A stretch of 54,880 nucleotides of DNA. Source: Deltaproteobacteria bacterium. Lineage in GTDB: Bacteria > Myxococcota_A > UBA796 > SXON01. Positions 7,047 to 13,943 of the stretch are shown here, one piece after another. Position 1 is the first letter of the stretch. Every line of letters starts with the position of its first letter. The stretch is from positions 1-54,880 of the forward strand of contig BJHF01000040.1 in the NCBI GenBank assembly GCA_014191855.1, in the 5' to 3' direction. Position numbers and translations under genes: made by a program. Under the pieces are notes generated by a model, which saw nothing but the letters and a program-made list of their open reading frames with translations, did not search any database and had not been told where the DNA came from.

Positions 7047-8978
7047 CTACGTGCCCACGCAGCTATACGTGAGCGTGACCTGATCGGTGTTCGACGCCGC
7101 CATGCAGTCCGTGACCGTGAGATCGAGGATGACCGTACTGTCGTGGCCGGTGCTGTAGGTCGCGGTCGGATCGTCGAACAACACCTGCGCCGAGGTCGTG
7201 CCCGTGCTGCTCAGCGTGGCCACGCCGTCGGCATCGGTGTTGATGCTCCAGGAGTACGTGAGCGTGTCCCCATCCGGGTCGGAGCTGCTGGAGCCATCGA
7301 CGTAGAAGTAGTAGTCGGAGCACGGATCGCAGTCGTAGCCGCCGGCGCCGTAGCTGATTGGCGTGCAGTCGACCGTGGCCGAGGTGCTCTGGTCGCTTCC
7401 CGCTGCCGCCACCGGGTCGGCGTTGTAGCCGCGATCGCCGATGGTGATCGTGATCGAGGTCGGCATCGAAGAGGTGCCCGCATCGCTCACCGTGAGGGTG
7501 AAGATGTAGTCCCCCGCCACGTCCGGGTGGAACGTCGGCATGATGTCCGTCGTCGTGTCGATGTCGGCGGTGGTGGTCGCGGAGCCAGAAGGCGCGCTGG
7601 TGAGCTCCCAACTATAGGTCATCGCGTCGCCATCGGGATCGAACGACGCGGATGCGTCGAGCGTGAGGGGCGAGCAGGTGAGCAGCAGGGAGGCGGCGTC
7701 GTAATCGGCGATCGCTGTGGGGGCGGACTCCACCACGCCGTCGCAGTCCGTGTCCATGCCGTCCGTCGCTTCGAACGCGCCCGGGTACACGTTGATGTCG
7801 GCGTCGTCGCAGTCGCCCGCGTCTCCCGAGAAGCCGTCGCCATCGTGATCGTAAGTGGAGCAGAGCTCGTTCACGGTGTTGGGGCTGCCGAAGTCGCTGC
7901 CGGGGTTGCCCCACTCCTCCGTGGCCACGCACCAGGCGGTCGGGTCGTCGTTGGTCTCGGAGCCCATGTTGCTCGGATCGAGGCCCATGGAGGCGCTCGA
8001 GGGGTCGGGCATGGTCGCGCCATCATCCCACGCGAGGGAATCGATCTCGATCCCGTCGGCGATGAGCTTGATGTCGTCGGTCTCGTTCTGGAGCACGATT
8101 CCGTCGTATTCATAGTCGACCGTCGCGTTTCCGTTGGTGACGAAGTCCGCGTTGCTGCCGAACACGAAGTATTCGCCGGGCTCAACGGTGAGCACGTCGT
8201 CGGAGGCGACCTGGTGCCACTCGCTGTCGGTATCGGCCGCGAGGATGAGGCCGTTGAGGATGATGGTGCGGGTCGACATGTTGACGACTTCGAACCACTC
8301 GCCGTCGGGATCCAGCACGTCGCCGGGGTTGTTCATGATCTCGTTGAGCGCGAGATCACCGGCTTCCCAGTCGCCTTCGTCGATCAGACCGTCGCAATCG
8401 TTGTCCATCTCATCGCCCGCGACCTCGCCGGCATCGGGAAACACGTTGGGATCGCTGTCGTCGCAGTCCGGGTCCACCGTGGCGGTGCCGCAGGACGTGT
8501 AGCCGTCGCCGTCGAGGTCGTACCCCTCGTCCGTCTGCCCGTTGGCGTTGTTGTCAACACCGTCGCAAACTTCGCTTCCTACGCAGTCGGCCACGCCGTT
8601 GCCGTCGTCATCCGCGTAGCCTTCGTCCACCAATCCGTCGCCGTTGTTGTCCACGCCGTCGCACGTTTCGGTGTCCTGGCAGTCGGCGATGAGGTCGTCG
8701 TCGGCGTCGGGCAGGCCTTCGTCCACCACGCCGTTGCAGTTGTCGTCCAGCCCGTTGCACTCTTCGGTTTTTCCAGGGTAAACGGCGGGATTGTCGTCCT
8801 CGCAGTCTCCATCGGTGGGGGTGACGCCGTCGTTGTCGGCGTCGGTCGGCGGCACGTAGTCGTCGGACGTGTCTCCCATGCCGGTTTCTTTCTGCTTGCT
8901 GGTGTCCCCCGTTTCAGGGCAGCCGACGAGGACCAGCGCGACGATGACGGATGCGAAGGGAAGGCGAGACAAGGACAT
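7047..8978 (-). CDS. Secreted lipoprotein with MopE-type repeats, a lamin-tail domain and PKD-like domains
   Basis: A 643-aa lipoprotein. The start chosen is ATG 8978, which gives a signal peptide ending LVLVGC (lipobox) and has GGAGCG about 4 nt upstream; a longer in-frame ATG at 9074 would bury the signal. After the lipidated Cys come about four MopE/putative metal-binding repeats with motifs such as DGDCEDDNP and CNGLDDNCNGVVDEG, acidic loops that resemble calcium-binding repeats. Then comes a lamin-tail-like domain (LALNEIMNNPG ... GEWFEVVN), another MopE repeat and two PKD-like Ig domains. The protein ends at a plain C-terminus. It is expected on the outer surface, probably in adhesion or matrix binding; no enzyme motif is seen. 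Confidence 0.88.
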   Translation of the reverse strand: MSLSRLPFASVIVALVLVGCPETGDTSKQKETGMGDTSDDYVPPTDADNDGVTPTDGDCEDDNPAVYPGKTEECNGLDDNCNGVVDEGLPDADDDLIADCQDTETCDGVDNNGDGLVDEGYADDDGNGVADCVGSEVCDGVDNNANGQTDEGYDLDGDGYTSCGTATVDPDCDDSDPNVFPDAGEVAGDEMDNDCDGLIDEGDWEAGDLALNEIMNNPGDVLDPDGEWFEVVNMSTRTIILNGLILAADTDSEWHQVASDDVLTVEPGEYFVFGSNADFVTNGNATVDYEYDGIVLQNETDDIKLIADGIEIDSLAWDDGATMPDPSSASMGLDPSNMGSETNDDPTAWCVATEEWGNPGSDFGSPNTVNELCSTYDHDGDGFSGDAGDCDDADINVYPGAFEATDGMDTDCDGVVESAPTAIADYDAASLLLTCSPLTLDASASFDPDGDAMTYSWELTSAPSGSATTTADIDTTTDIMPTFHPDVAGDYIFTLTVSDAGTSSMPTSITITIGDRGYNADPVAAAGSDQSTSATVDCTPISYGAGGYDCDPCSDYYFYVDGSSSSDPDGDTLTYSWSINTDADGVATLSSTGTTSAQVLFDDPTATYSTGHDSTVILDLTVTDCMAASNTDQVTLTYSCVGT

Positions 8979-9095
8979 CGATCGCTCCGATGGGAGGGGC
9001 AGTGGTCGCGCAGCGTAGCCGAAGAGCGTTCGATCGTCAGCCCGAGAGTGGCTTTCGGATCGGAAATCAGTCACTTCTGGCGACCAGGGACGCCC

Positions 9096-9124
9096 TTGAC
9101 GTCGGCGTGGCCGCGGTTAACAGG
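9096..9124 (+). promoter_or_regulatory. Possible sigma-70 promoter of tRNA-Gly
   Basis: TTGACG at 9096-9101 is followed 15-16 nt later by TTAACA/TAACAG (9117-9123), ending about 15 nt before the tRNA. The -35 match is good but the -10 is weak. Confidence 0.35.
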
Positions 9125-9138
9125 GGGCCACAACCAGC

Positions 9139-9214
9139 GCGGGAGTAACTCAGCTGGTAGAGTGCAACGTTGCCAACGTTGTTGTCGCCGGTTCGAATCC
9201 GGTCTCCCGCTCCA
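9139..9214 (+). tRNA. tRNA-Gly (anticodon GCC)
   Basis: A full cloverleaf can be read. The acceptor stem is GCGGGAG with CTCCCGC, the D-arm has AGCTGGTAGA, the anticodon stem is CAACG/CGTTG with loop TTGCCAA (anticodon GCC at 9172-9174), and the T-arm is GCCGG-TTCGAAT-CCGGT. The discriminator is T and the CCA end is encoded at 9212-9214. It reads GGC/GGU glycine codons. It stands alone; no attachment-site repeat or integrase is nearby. Confidence 0.97.
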
Positions 9215-9218
9215 CTTC

Positions 9219-9263
9219 GACGCCGGCCAGGCCCCACAGGACCTCGCCGGCGTCCTCGTTTTT
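9219..9263 (+). terminator. Intrinsic terminator after tRNA-Gly
   Basis: GACGCCGGC (9219-9227) pairs with GCCGGCGTC (9246-9254), a perfect 9-bp stem, followed by CTCGTTTTT. It begins 5 nt after the tRNA CCA and lies before the end of the convergent glycosyltransferase gene. Confidence 0.8.
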
Positions 9264-9281
9264 CGCTCCGCTTTCGTGGGC

Positions 9282-10463
9282 CTACGCCGCCCGCCCGTCG
9301 TGGAACAGCCGCCCCTTCCACTGCGTGCGCACCCGAAAGATCGAGCCCAACAGCACCGCGCCGAGCACGAGGTTTCCGAGCGGGTGCGTCCACGCGAGCG
9401 TGCCGGAGCGGCCGTCGGCCCGGTCCAGGCGGAACCGGAACGCGACGGGCAGCCCGCACACGATCCCCAGCCAGAGCTGCCAGGGCCAAAACGCGACCAT
9501 TCCGGTGAGCAGCACCTGAGGGGTGATGACCGCGACGGGCAGCAGGATGTAGGGGAGGAACGAGGAGATCGCGAGGAACAACAGCGCACCGGCGGCGATG
9601 TGGGGGCGCCGGCCCATGCCCTCGTAGAAATTCTTCCCATAGCCGGCCAGGATCTCGCCCAGGCTGCGATACAACCGTACGCGAAACGCCCACGGCGCTG
9701 CATACAGCCCAAGGGCGTTCCCCCGCTGCTTCATGGCTTGGGCGAGACGAACATCTTCCAGTACCTCGGCCCGCACCGACGCGTGGCCGCCGATGGCCTC
9801 GTAGGCGGGCCGATTGACCATCAAGAACTGGCCGTTGGCGAAGGCTTCTTTGCGCCCCGGGGCGTTTACCGCGTCCAGATCGGTGACGCCCCGGATGAAC
9901 CACCCGATCACCGGGATCGCGACGCGCTCCCAGAAGCTCTCCAGGCGCCAGCTCCCGAAGAGGCTCAGCAGGCCGAGCTCCTTCTCGGTCAACAACGCGG
10001 CCGCCCGCCGCACGGCGTCGGGTGCAACCATCACGTCGGCGTCTACGAAGAGGAGAATCTCGCCTGTCGCCTCGCTCGCCGCTCGTGCGCACGCCCAGGG
10101 TTTTCCCGCCCAACCGGATGGTGGCGGTGTGCCGGTCACGACGCGCACCCTGGCGTCTCCCCCCGCCGCGTCCTTCGCCACTTCGGCCGTGCCGTCCGTC
10201 GAGGCGTCGTCGACGACGACCACCTCGAAGTCCGGGTGGTCGGAGGCGAGGATCGACCGTACGCAGGCGGCGATCTGGTGGGCTTCGTCGCGCGCGGGCA
10301 CACAAACGGACACGCGCACGAGGCGGGCGCTCGGAGCATCGGGGAGCGCGTGGCGGCGGTGCCACGCGCCGACGCCCACCAACAGGCCCGACCACAGGAT
10401 CGTGAGCAGCACCAGGTAACTACCGAGCAGTACCGACGAGAATTCTGGATCTCCCCACTTCAT
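9282..10463 (-). CDS. Membrane-associated family 2 glycosyltransferase
   Basis: A 393-aa GT2. An N-terminal membrane helix (about 9-32) is followed by a GT-A catalytic domain with CVPARDEAHQ, the VVDDASTDGT nucleotide-binding motif, a DAD metal-binding motif (LLFVDADVM) and EDVRLAQAMK near the acceptor site. Three or four membrane helices close the protein. The plan matches the HpnB/carotenoid and envelope-lipid GT2 type, which work at the inner membrane with a nucleotide-sugar donor. The ATG at 10463 overlaps the upstream gene's TGA (ATGA). It is the last gene of a minus-strand unit with a beta-helix protein and a polytopic GT-C-like protein, so it probably modifies the same envelope glycan or lipid. 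Confidence 0.88.
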   Translation of the reverse strand: MKWGDPEFSSVLLGSYLVLLTILWSGLLVGVGAWHRRHALPDAPSARLVRVSVCVPARDEAHQIAACVRSILASDHPDFEVVVVDDASTDGTAEVAKDAAGGDARVRVVTGTPPPSGWAGKPWACARAASEATGEILLFVDADVMVAPDAVRRAAALLTEKELGLLSLFGSWRLESFWERVAIPVIGWFIRGVTDLDAVNAPGRKEAFANGQFLMVNRPAYEAIGGHASVRAEVLEDVRLAQAMKQRGNALGLYAAPWAFRVRLYRSLGEILAGYGKNFYEGMGRRPHIAAGALLFLAISSFLPYILLPVAVITPQVLLTGMVAFWPWQLWLGIVCGLPVAFRFRLDRADGRSGTLAWTHPLGNLVLGAVLLGSIFRVRTQWKGRLFHDGRAA

Positions 10464-11515
10464 GCGATCGGCTCCAGCTTCCCATTGCGCACACGGGTGC
10501 GGGTGGTTCCTTCCGGTATGTCCACCGTCGTGAGCACGCCGGCGGGGTCGGGGAGTATCGTCAGGCCCGGGGGCACGACCCGCCCGGCGGCGATGCGCAC
10601 GCCCTGGCCGATTGTGGCGTACGGACCGACACAAACGCCGATGATCTCGCGGGGGGCCTGCACCAGCTCGCCGCCGCGACGCATCCGAACGGGGGCGCCC
10701 AGCGTCTGGTCGAACAGCGTGGCTCCGTGGCGTACGTGCGCAGCCAACCCGATCACGCCGAGCTGTACGGTGCCGGCGTGCGCTGCTCGGGCCTCGATCA
10801 CGCTGTACTTGGCCATGGCCTGCCGCTGTATCTTCGCCTCCGGGCCGAGCACGCACCCTTCCACCATCGCGAGCTCTTCCACGACAGCGCCTTCGCCGAG
10901 TACGCACCCGCGCACCACCGCGCCCGCCCCGATCCGGGCACCCGCCCCGACCACGGAGAACTCCACCGTGGCGTTCGGGTGGATGAAGCAGCCGCTTCCG
11001 CGCTCCACGAGCCCGCCGGCGACGAGCTCGGGCCGAAACGATCCTGCCCGCGCCGCGGCCCAGGCAAGGGACATCGGGGACGCGAGGCGTGACCACAAGA
11101 ACGGCCCGATCGCAAGGAGGTTCGCCCATAATAGGTCGGACCAGTGCTCCACGTGAAACACCCAGGCGTCCGCGACCCGGAGGGGCTGGCCGGCGACCGA
11201 CGGGAGCTCGCGCTCCCTGGCGTCGAACCACTCCAGTCGAGCGGCGGCGACCCGTTCCTCGCTGAACGCGCCGTCGGCGCGACAAGCGAAAATCCAGGCC
11301 TGCGGCGACGAAACACTCCCATCGGGCCGAGCCCGTACATCCCCGTGCCTCGCGGCCAGCGCGGCCGCCGCTTTGCGCGCTCCGGGAGACACGATCACGT
11401 TTGCCGGCGTGCGAATGGGCCACGCAAACGTCCAGTCCTCCAGGGATCCGTCGAGGAACGTCCGCTCCGAGAACGGCCCGAGCCCTTCCACGTTGCTGTG
11501 CTCTGGAGGTGTCAC
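10460..11515 (-). CDS. Left-handed beta-helix (hexapeptide-repeat) protein, nucleotidyltransferase- or acyltransferase-like
   Basis: A 351-aa protein. The C-terminal half (about 190-340) has the [LIV]-G-x4 hexapeptide periodicity of a left-handed parallel beta-helix, for example IGAGAVVRGCVLGEGAVVEE, as in GlmU, LpxA and serine O-acetyltransferases. The N-terminal half contains an AWIFACRADG strand and a hydrophobic helix around FHVEHWSDLLWANLLA, like the linker helices of sugar-1-phosphate uridylyl/acetyltransferases. I do not see the GlmU-type pyrophosphorylase loop, so the enzymatic role is open. GTG at 11515 is chosen because it is the first start after the upstream stop (11526). The downstream GT2 overlaps by 4 nt. 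Confidence 0.75.
   Translation of the reverse strand: MTPPEHSNVEGLGPFSERTFLDGSLEDWTFAWPIRTPANVIVSPGARKAAAALAARHGDVRARPDGSVSSPQAWIFACRADGAFSEERVAAARLEWFDARERELPSVAGQPLRVADAWVFHVEHWSDLLWANLLAIGPFLWSRLASPMSLAWAAARAGSFRPELVAGGLVERGSGCFIHPNATVEFSVVGAGARIGAGAVVRGCVLGEGAVVEELAMVEGCVLGPEAKIQRQAMAKYSVIEARAAHAGTVQLGVIGLAAHVRHGATLFDQTLGAPVRMRRGGELVQAPREIIGVCVGPYATIGQGVRIAAGRVVPPGLTILPDPAGVLTTVDIPEGTTRTRVRNGKLEPIA
11143..11158 (+). other. parS-like 16-mer inside the beta-helix gene
   Basis: TGCTCCACGTGAAACA differs from the classical parS consensus TGTTNCACGTGAAACA at one position. It lies inside a coding sequence (His-Val-Glu-His codons on the minus strand), so it may be coincidental. See the findings. 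Confidence 0.35.
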
Positions 11516-11525
11516 GACCGGGAGC

Positions 11526-13172
11526 CTACCAGAACCGGTACACGCGCACGCCGGTGGACTCCGCGATGGGCGTGAAGGCCTCCCGGATCGCGCGCACCGC
11601 CTCCGTGTGCAGGTCATCGTCGTCGGCGTGCGCATCCACGTGCACAACGAGATACCGAATCCCCGCTTTCTCCGCCTCCGCGCTCACGATCCCGGCGAAG
11701 CGCCCGCTCTCCACGCCGGCCGACTCCATCGCCGCCTTCCAGACCTTCCGCGAGGCGTTGTTGTTCGGGAAGTTCAGGGTGCCGGTGACCGGCTTCCCAT
11801 GAGCGGTTTGTTCGTAAAGGTAGGCACGGCCGCCCACCACTGGGTAGTTCATCACGGCCCCTGCTGGAGCATCCGCCAACGCCGCGATCTCGGGCGCGAC
11901 GTCGCCATTGAGGTGGCCGGGGAGGCGACGCGCGGGGGAGGCGAAGCGGGTTTCGGCGAGGGCGAGCGCGATCAGGATCGCCGCAGCCATCGCTGATTTT
12001 CCGGAGGCGCGGCTCGCCAGCACCGCGAGCGCGAGCGCGGTGAGCTGGGTGAGCCGCCAGAGCAAAGAAAGGGACCGAAAACCGGGGAGCGGCTCGACGA
12101 GCAGGTAGGGCAGCGGGATGGCGCGGCGGCCCGCCAGGATGACGGGCCCTCCATCGGCCACGAGCACGGGCCCCATCGCGAGGATCAGCGCGGTGAACCC
12201 GGCGAACCAGAGGACGCCGCTGCCCTTGCTGCGCCGCAGCGACCAGGCCGCCGCCAGGAGCGGCACCCATCCCAGGTACGCGCAGTGCACCAGCTCCTCG
12301 CCGTAGCGGCTCATCTTGTCGAAGTTCGGAGAGCGGAAGTCCCCAGGGTGTACGAACCCTTCCGGATCGGCGGGCCCGATCGTGCGCCGGATCGTGGCCA
12401 ACTCCTTGTCCGTCTTGATCCCGACGACGTTGTCGGGCGCCGTGGAGCGGCTCAGCGCGAACGCGGCGGGACCCGCGGCGAGCAGGCTGCCGGCGAGGCC
12501 CGCGGCAACGAGGAGTAGGCGGGCCCGACCGTTGCCACCAAAGAGCACAGCCGCGGCGAGAAATACGAATGCAAGGACGCCGGCGTAGGCATGTGCGAAC
12601 GCCGCGAGCGCGAGCGCGAGCGCCGTCCACCCTACCCGTGCCCAGGACGGAGCGCGGTGTAGGTGCACGACCGCCAGCGCCGCCAGCGCGAGCCAACCCG
12701 TTCCCCCGAGCGCCTCGCTGGCGCCGTTGTGGATGTGGGCCAGGGTGATCGGCGCCGCGGCGTAGAGGGTGCCAGACACGTAGCCATTCCCCTCGAAGGC
12801 CTCTCCCAAACGATGGGCGGCCAACCCAGCGAACACGACGTGGCCGAGCACGAGGAGGGTCCAGGCTACCGCGGCTCCAAGGGCGAGCACGAGGGGCACC
12901 GCGAGCAGGCCGTTGAGGGGGTCGGCCGGCCAGAAGCTGCCGCCATCGGGGTGGTTGAGGAGCCCGCCCACAGAGTCGGGGAGCGCGCCCGCGTGGGCTC
13001 GAACCGCGGTGAACCAGAGCGACCACAGCGAGTCGGCCGCGTCTGTGCGGGGCGCACCAGGAACGGCGGCGATGGGGTGGAGCGCGGCGGGCCACGTGAT
13101 CGCAACCGCGAGCGCGGCGTACCACGCACCGGGAAGCAGCCAACCGCGGGGCGTAGACACCGCACCGTTCAT
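11526..13172 (-). CDS. Polytopic membrane protein, GT-C glycosyltransferase-like
   Basis: A 548-aa protein with about 10-12 membrane helices and a soluble periplasmic C-terminal domain from about residue 420. The first extracytoplasmic loop contains acidic residues (DAADSLWSLW) and a NHPDGGSFWPADPL segment, like the loop acidic motif of GT-C enzymes that use polyprenyl-phosphate sugars. It is the first gene of the minus-strand unit with the beta-helix protein and the GT2, 10 nt before the next start. The likely role is transfer of a sugar to an envelope glycan or lipid; the exact family is not identified. Confidence 0.7.
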   Translation of the reverse strand: MNGAVSTPRGWLLPGAWYAALAVAITWPAALHPIAAVPGAPRTDAADSLWSLWFTAVRAHAGALPDSVGGLLNHPDGGSFWPADPLNGLLAVPLVLALGAAVAWTLLVLGHVVFAGLAAHRLGEAFEGNGYVSGTLYAAAPITLAHIHNGASEALGGTGWLALAALAVVHLHRAPSWARVGWTALALALAAFAHAYAGVLAFVFLAAAVLFGGNGRARLLLVAAGLAGSLLAAGPAAFALSRSTAPDNVVGIKTDKELATIRRTIGPADPEGFVHPGDFRSPNFDKMSRYGEELVHCAYLGWVPLLAAAWSLRRSKGSGVLWFAGFTALILAMGPVLVADGGPVILAGRRAIPLPYLLVEPLPGFRSLSLLWRLTQLTALALAVLASRASGKSAMAAAILIALALAETRFASPARRLPGHLNGDVAPEIAALADAPAGAVMNYPVVGGRAYLYEQTAHGKPVTGTLNFPNNNASRKVWKAAMESAGVESGRFAGIVSAEAEKAGIRYLVVHVDAHADDDDLHTEAVRAIREAFTPIAESTGVRVYRFW

Positions 13173-13451
13173 AGCGCGAAGGCGGGTGGAGTTCTCCGCA
13201 CAAGTTATGGATAACCCTGCGGGGAACTAGGGGGAGCATCGGGCGGCGACCCCCGTTCAACGGGGTCTATTCACGCGGTGCTCAAGTTTTGAGCACGACA
13301 AAGTACAAGCAATTTCAGCCACTTGTCGATTTCTACGTTTCTCGCCCCGCGCCAGTCCGCTTATCCACAACGAGGGTGGGTTTCTTGCCCTATCTCCCGT
13401 GGCCAACTGCGCGGGCGGGCGTTACCGTCGCGCCACCTTCGGAGTCTCACC
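13173..13451. other. Intergenic region with DnaA-box-like sequences and hairpins
   Basis: No ORF of interest. TTATCCACA at 13361-13369 is a perfect match to the DnaA box. TATGGATAA at 13206-13214 is its complement with one mismatch (TTATCCATA). Between them lie a hairpin GACCCCCGTT/AACGGGGTC (13248-13267, one bulged C) and a perfect palindromic hairpin GTGCTCAA-GTT-TTGAGCAC (13278-13296). The stretch from 13285 to 13350 is less GC-rich than its surroundings. It could be a replication-related or DnaA-regulated site, or simply the divergent promoter region of the genes on both sides. Confidence 0.5.
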
Positions 13452-13916
13452 ATGCGCACGTTGATCATCCTCTCGCTGCTCCTCGTCGTCGGCTGCGCCA
13501 AGGAAAAGTCGGTCGCGAAGCCGACCGGCGGCGTCGTGGCGAAGGACGGTGGCATCACCGCCGAAACGGAAGTTCCGGAGGATGCCGACAGCCGCAAGTT
13601 CGCCGATCACCTCGTGCGCAACCCCCTGCGCGACTTCTCGCCCTCCGACAGCACGGGCGGCGCGGGCATCAAGTGGGATTCCGTGACGTTCGGCCCCAAG
13701 AATCACTGGGAAGCGGATGCGGTGCTCACGGCCGGCGGGGAGACCGTGCGCTGCACCGAGCAGGGCCGGTGGACCATCGAGAAGGCGGAGTCGGCCACGA
13801 AGGACACGGTGAACCTCGAAACGAAGAAGAGCACGTGCCCCGGCCGGTCGGATGCCACCAGTTACCGCCTGGTGATGGACATCGCGGGAGACAACTACCA
13901 GGTCGTCTTCCGGTAG
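13452..13916 (+). CDS. Small lipoprotein of unknown function
   Basis: A 154-aa lipoprotein. The signal peptide from ATG 13452 ends LLVVGC and Cys16 would be lipidated; GGAG lies 9 nt upstream. Upstream in-frame starts would not give a signal peptide. The mature part has a charged linker and a beta-rich domain with Cys in VRCTEQ and STCPGR, which could form one disulfide. No family recognised. It stands alone, 27 nt before the FG-GAP lipoprotein, which has its own -10-like element. Confidence 0.75.
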   Translation: MRTLIILSLLLVVGCAKEKSVAKPTGGVVAKDGGITAETEVPEDADSRKFADHLVRNPLRDFSPSDSTGGAGIKWDSVTFGPKNHWEADAVLTAGGETVRCTEQGRWTIEKAESATKDTVNLETKKSTCPGRSDATSYRLVMDIAGDNYQVVFR

Positions 13917-13931
13917 TCGCGGCGGGTCGGC

Positions 13932-13937
13932 TAAGCT
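13932..13937 (+). promoter_or_regulatory. -10-like hexamer TAAGCT, probable leaderless promoter
   Basis: TAAGCT ends 6 nt before the GTG start at 13944. No Shine-Dalgarno is seen. Confidence 0.5.
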
Positions 13938-13943
13938 GGCCCC

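Noticed and set aside
9139..9214. tRNA as an integration site for a mobile element
   Set aside because: No repeated tRNA 3' end, integrase or phage-like genes were seen nearby.
7143..11156. A 1337-aa plus-strand open frame
   Set aside because: It runs antisense through the MopE lipoprotein, the tRNA, its terminator and three other genes; GC-rich DNA without stops in that frame explains it, and the composition is Arg/Val/His-heavy without domain motifs.
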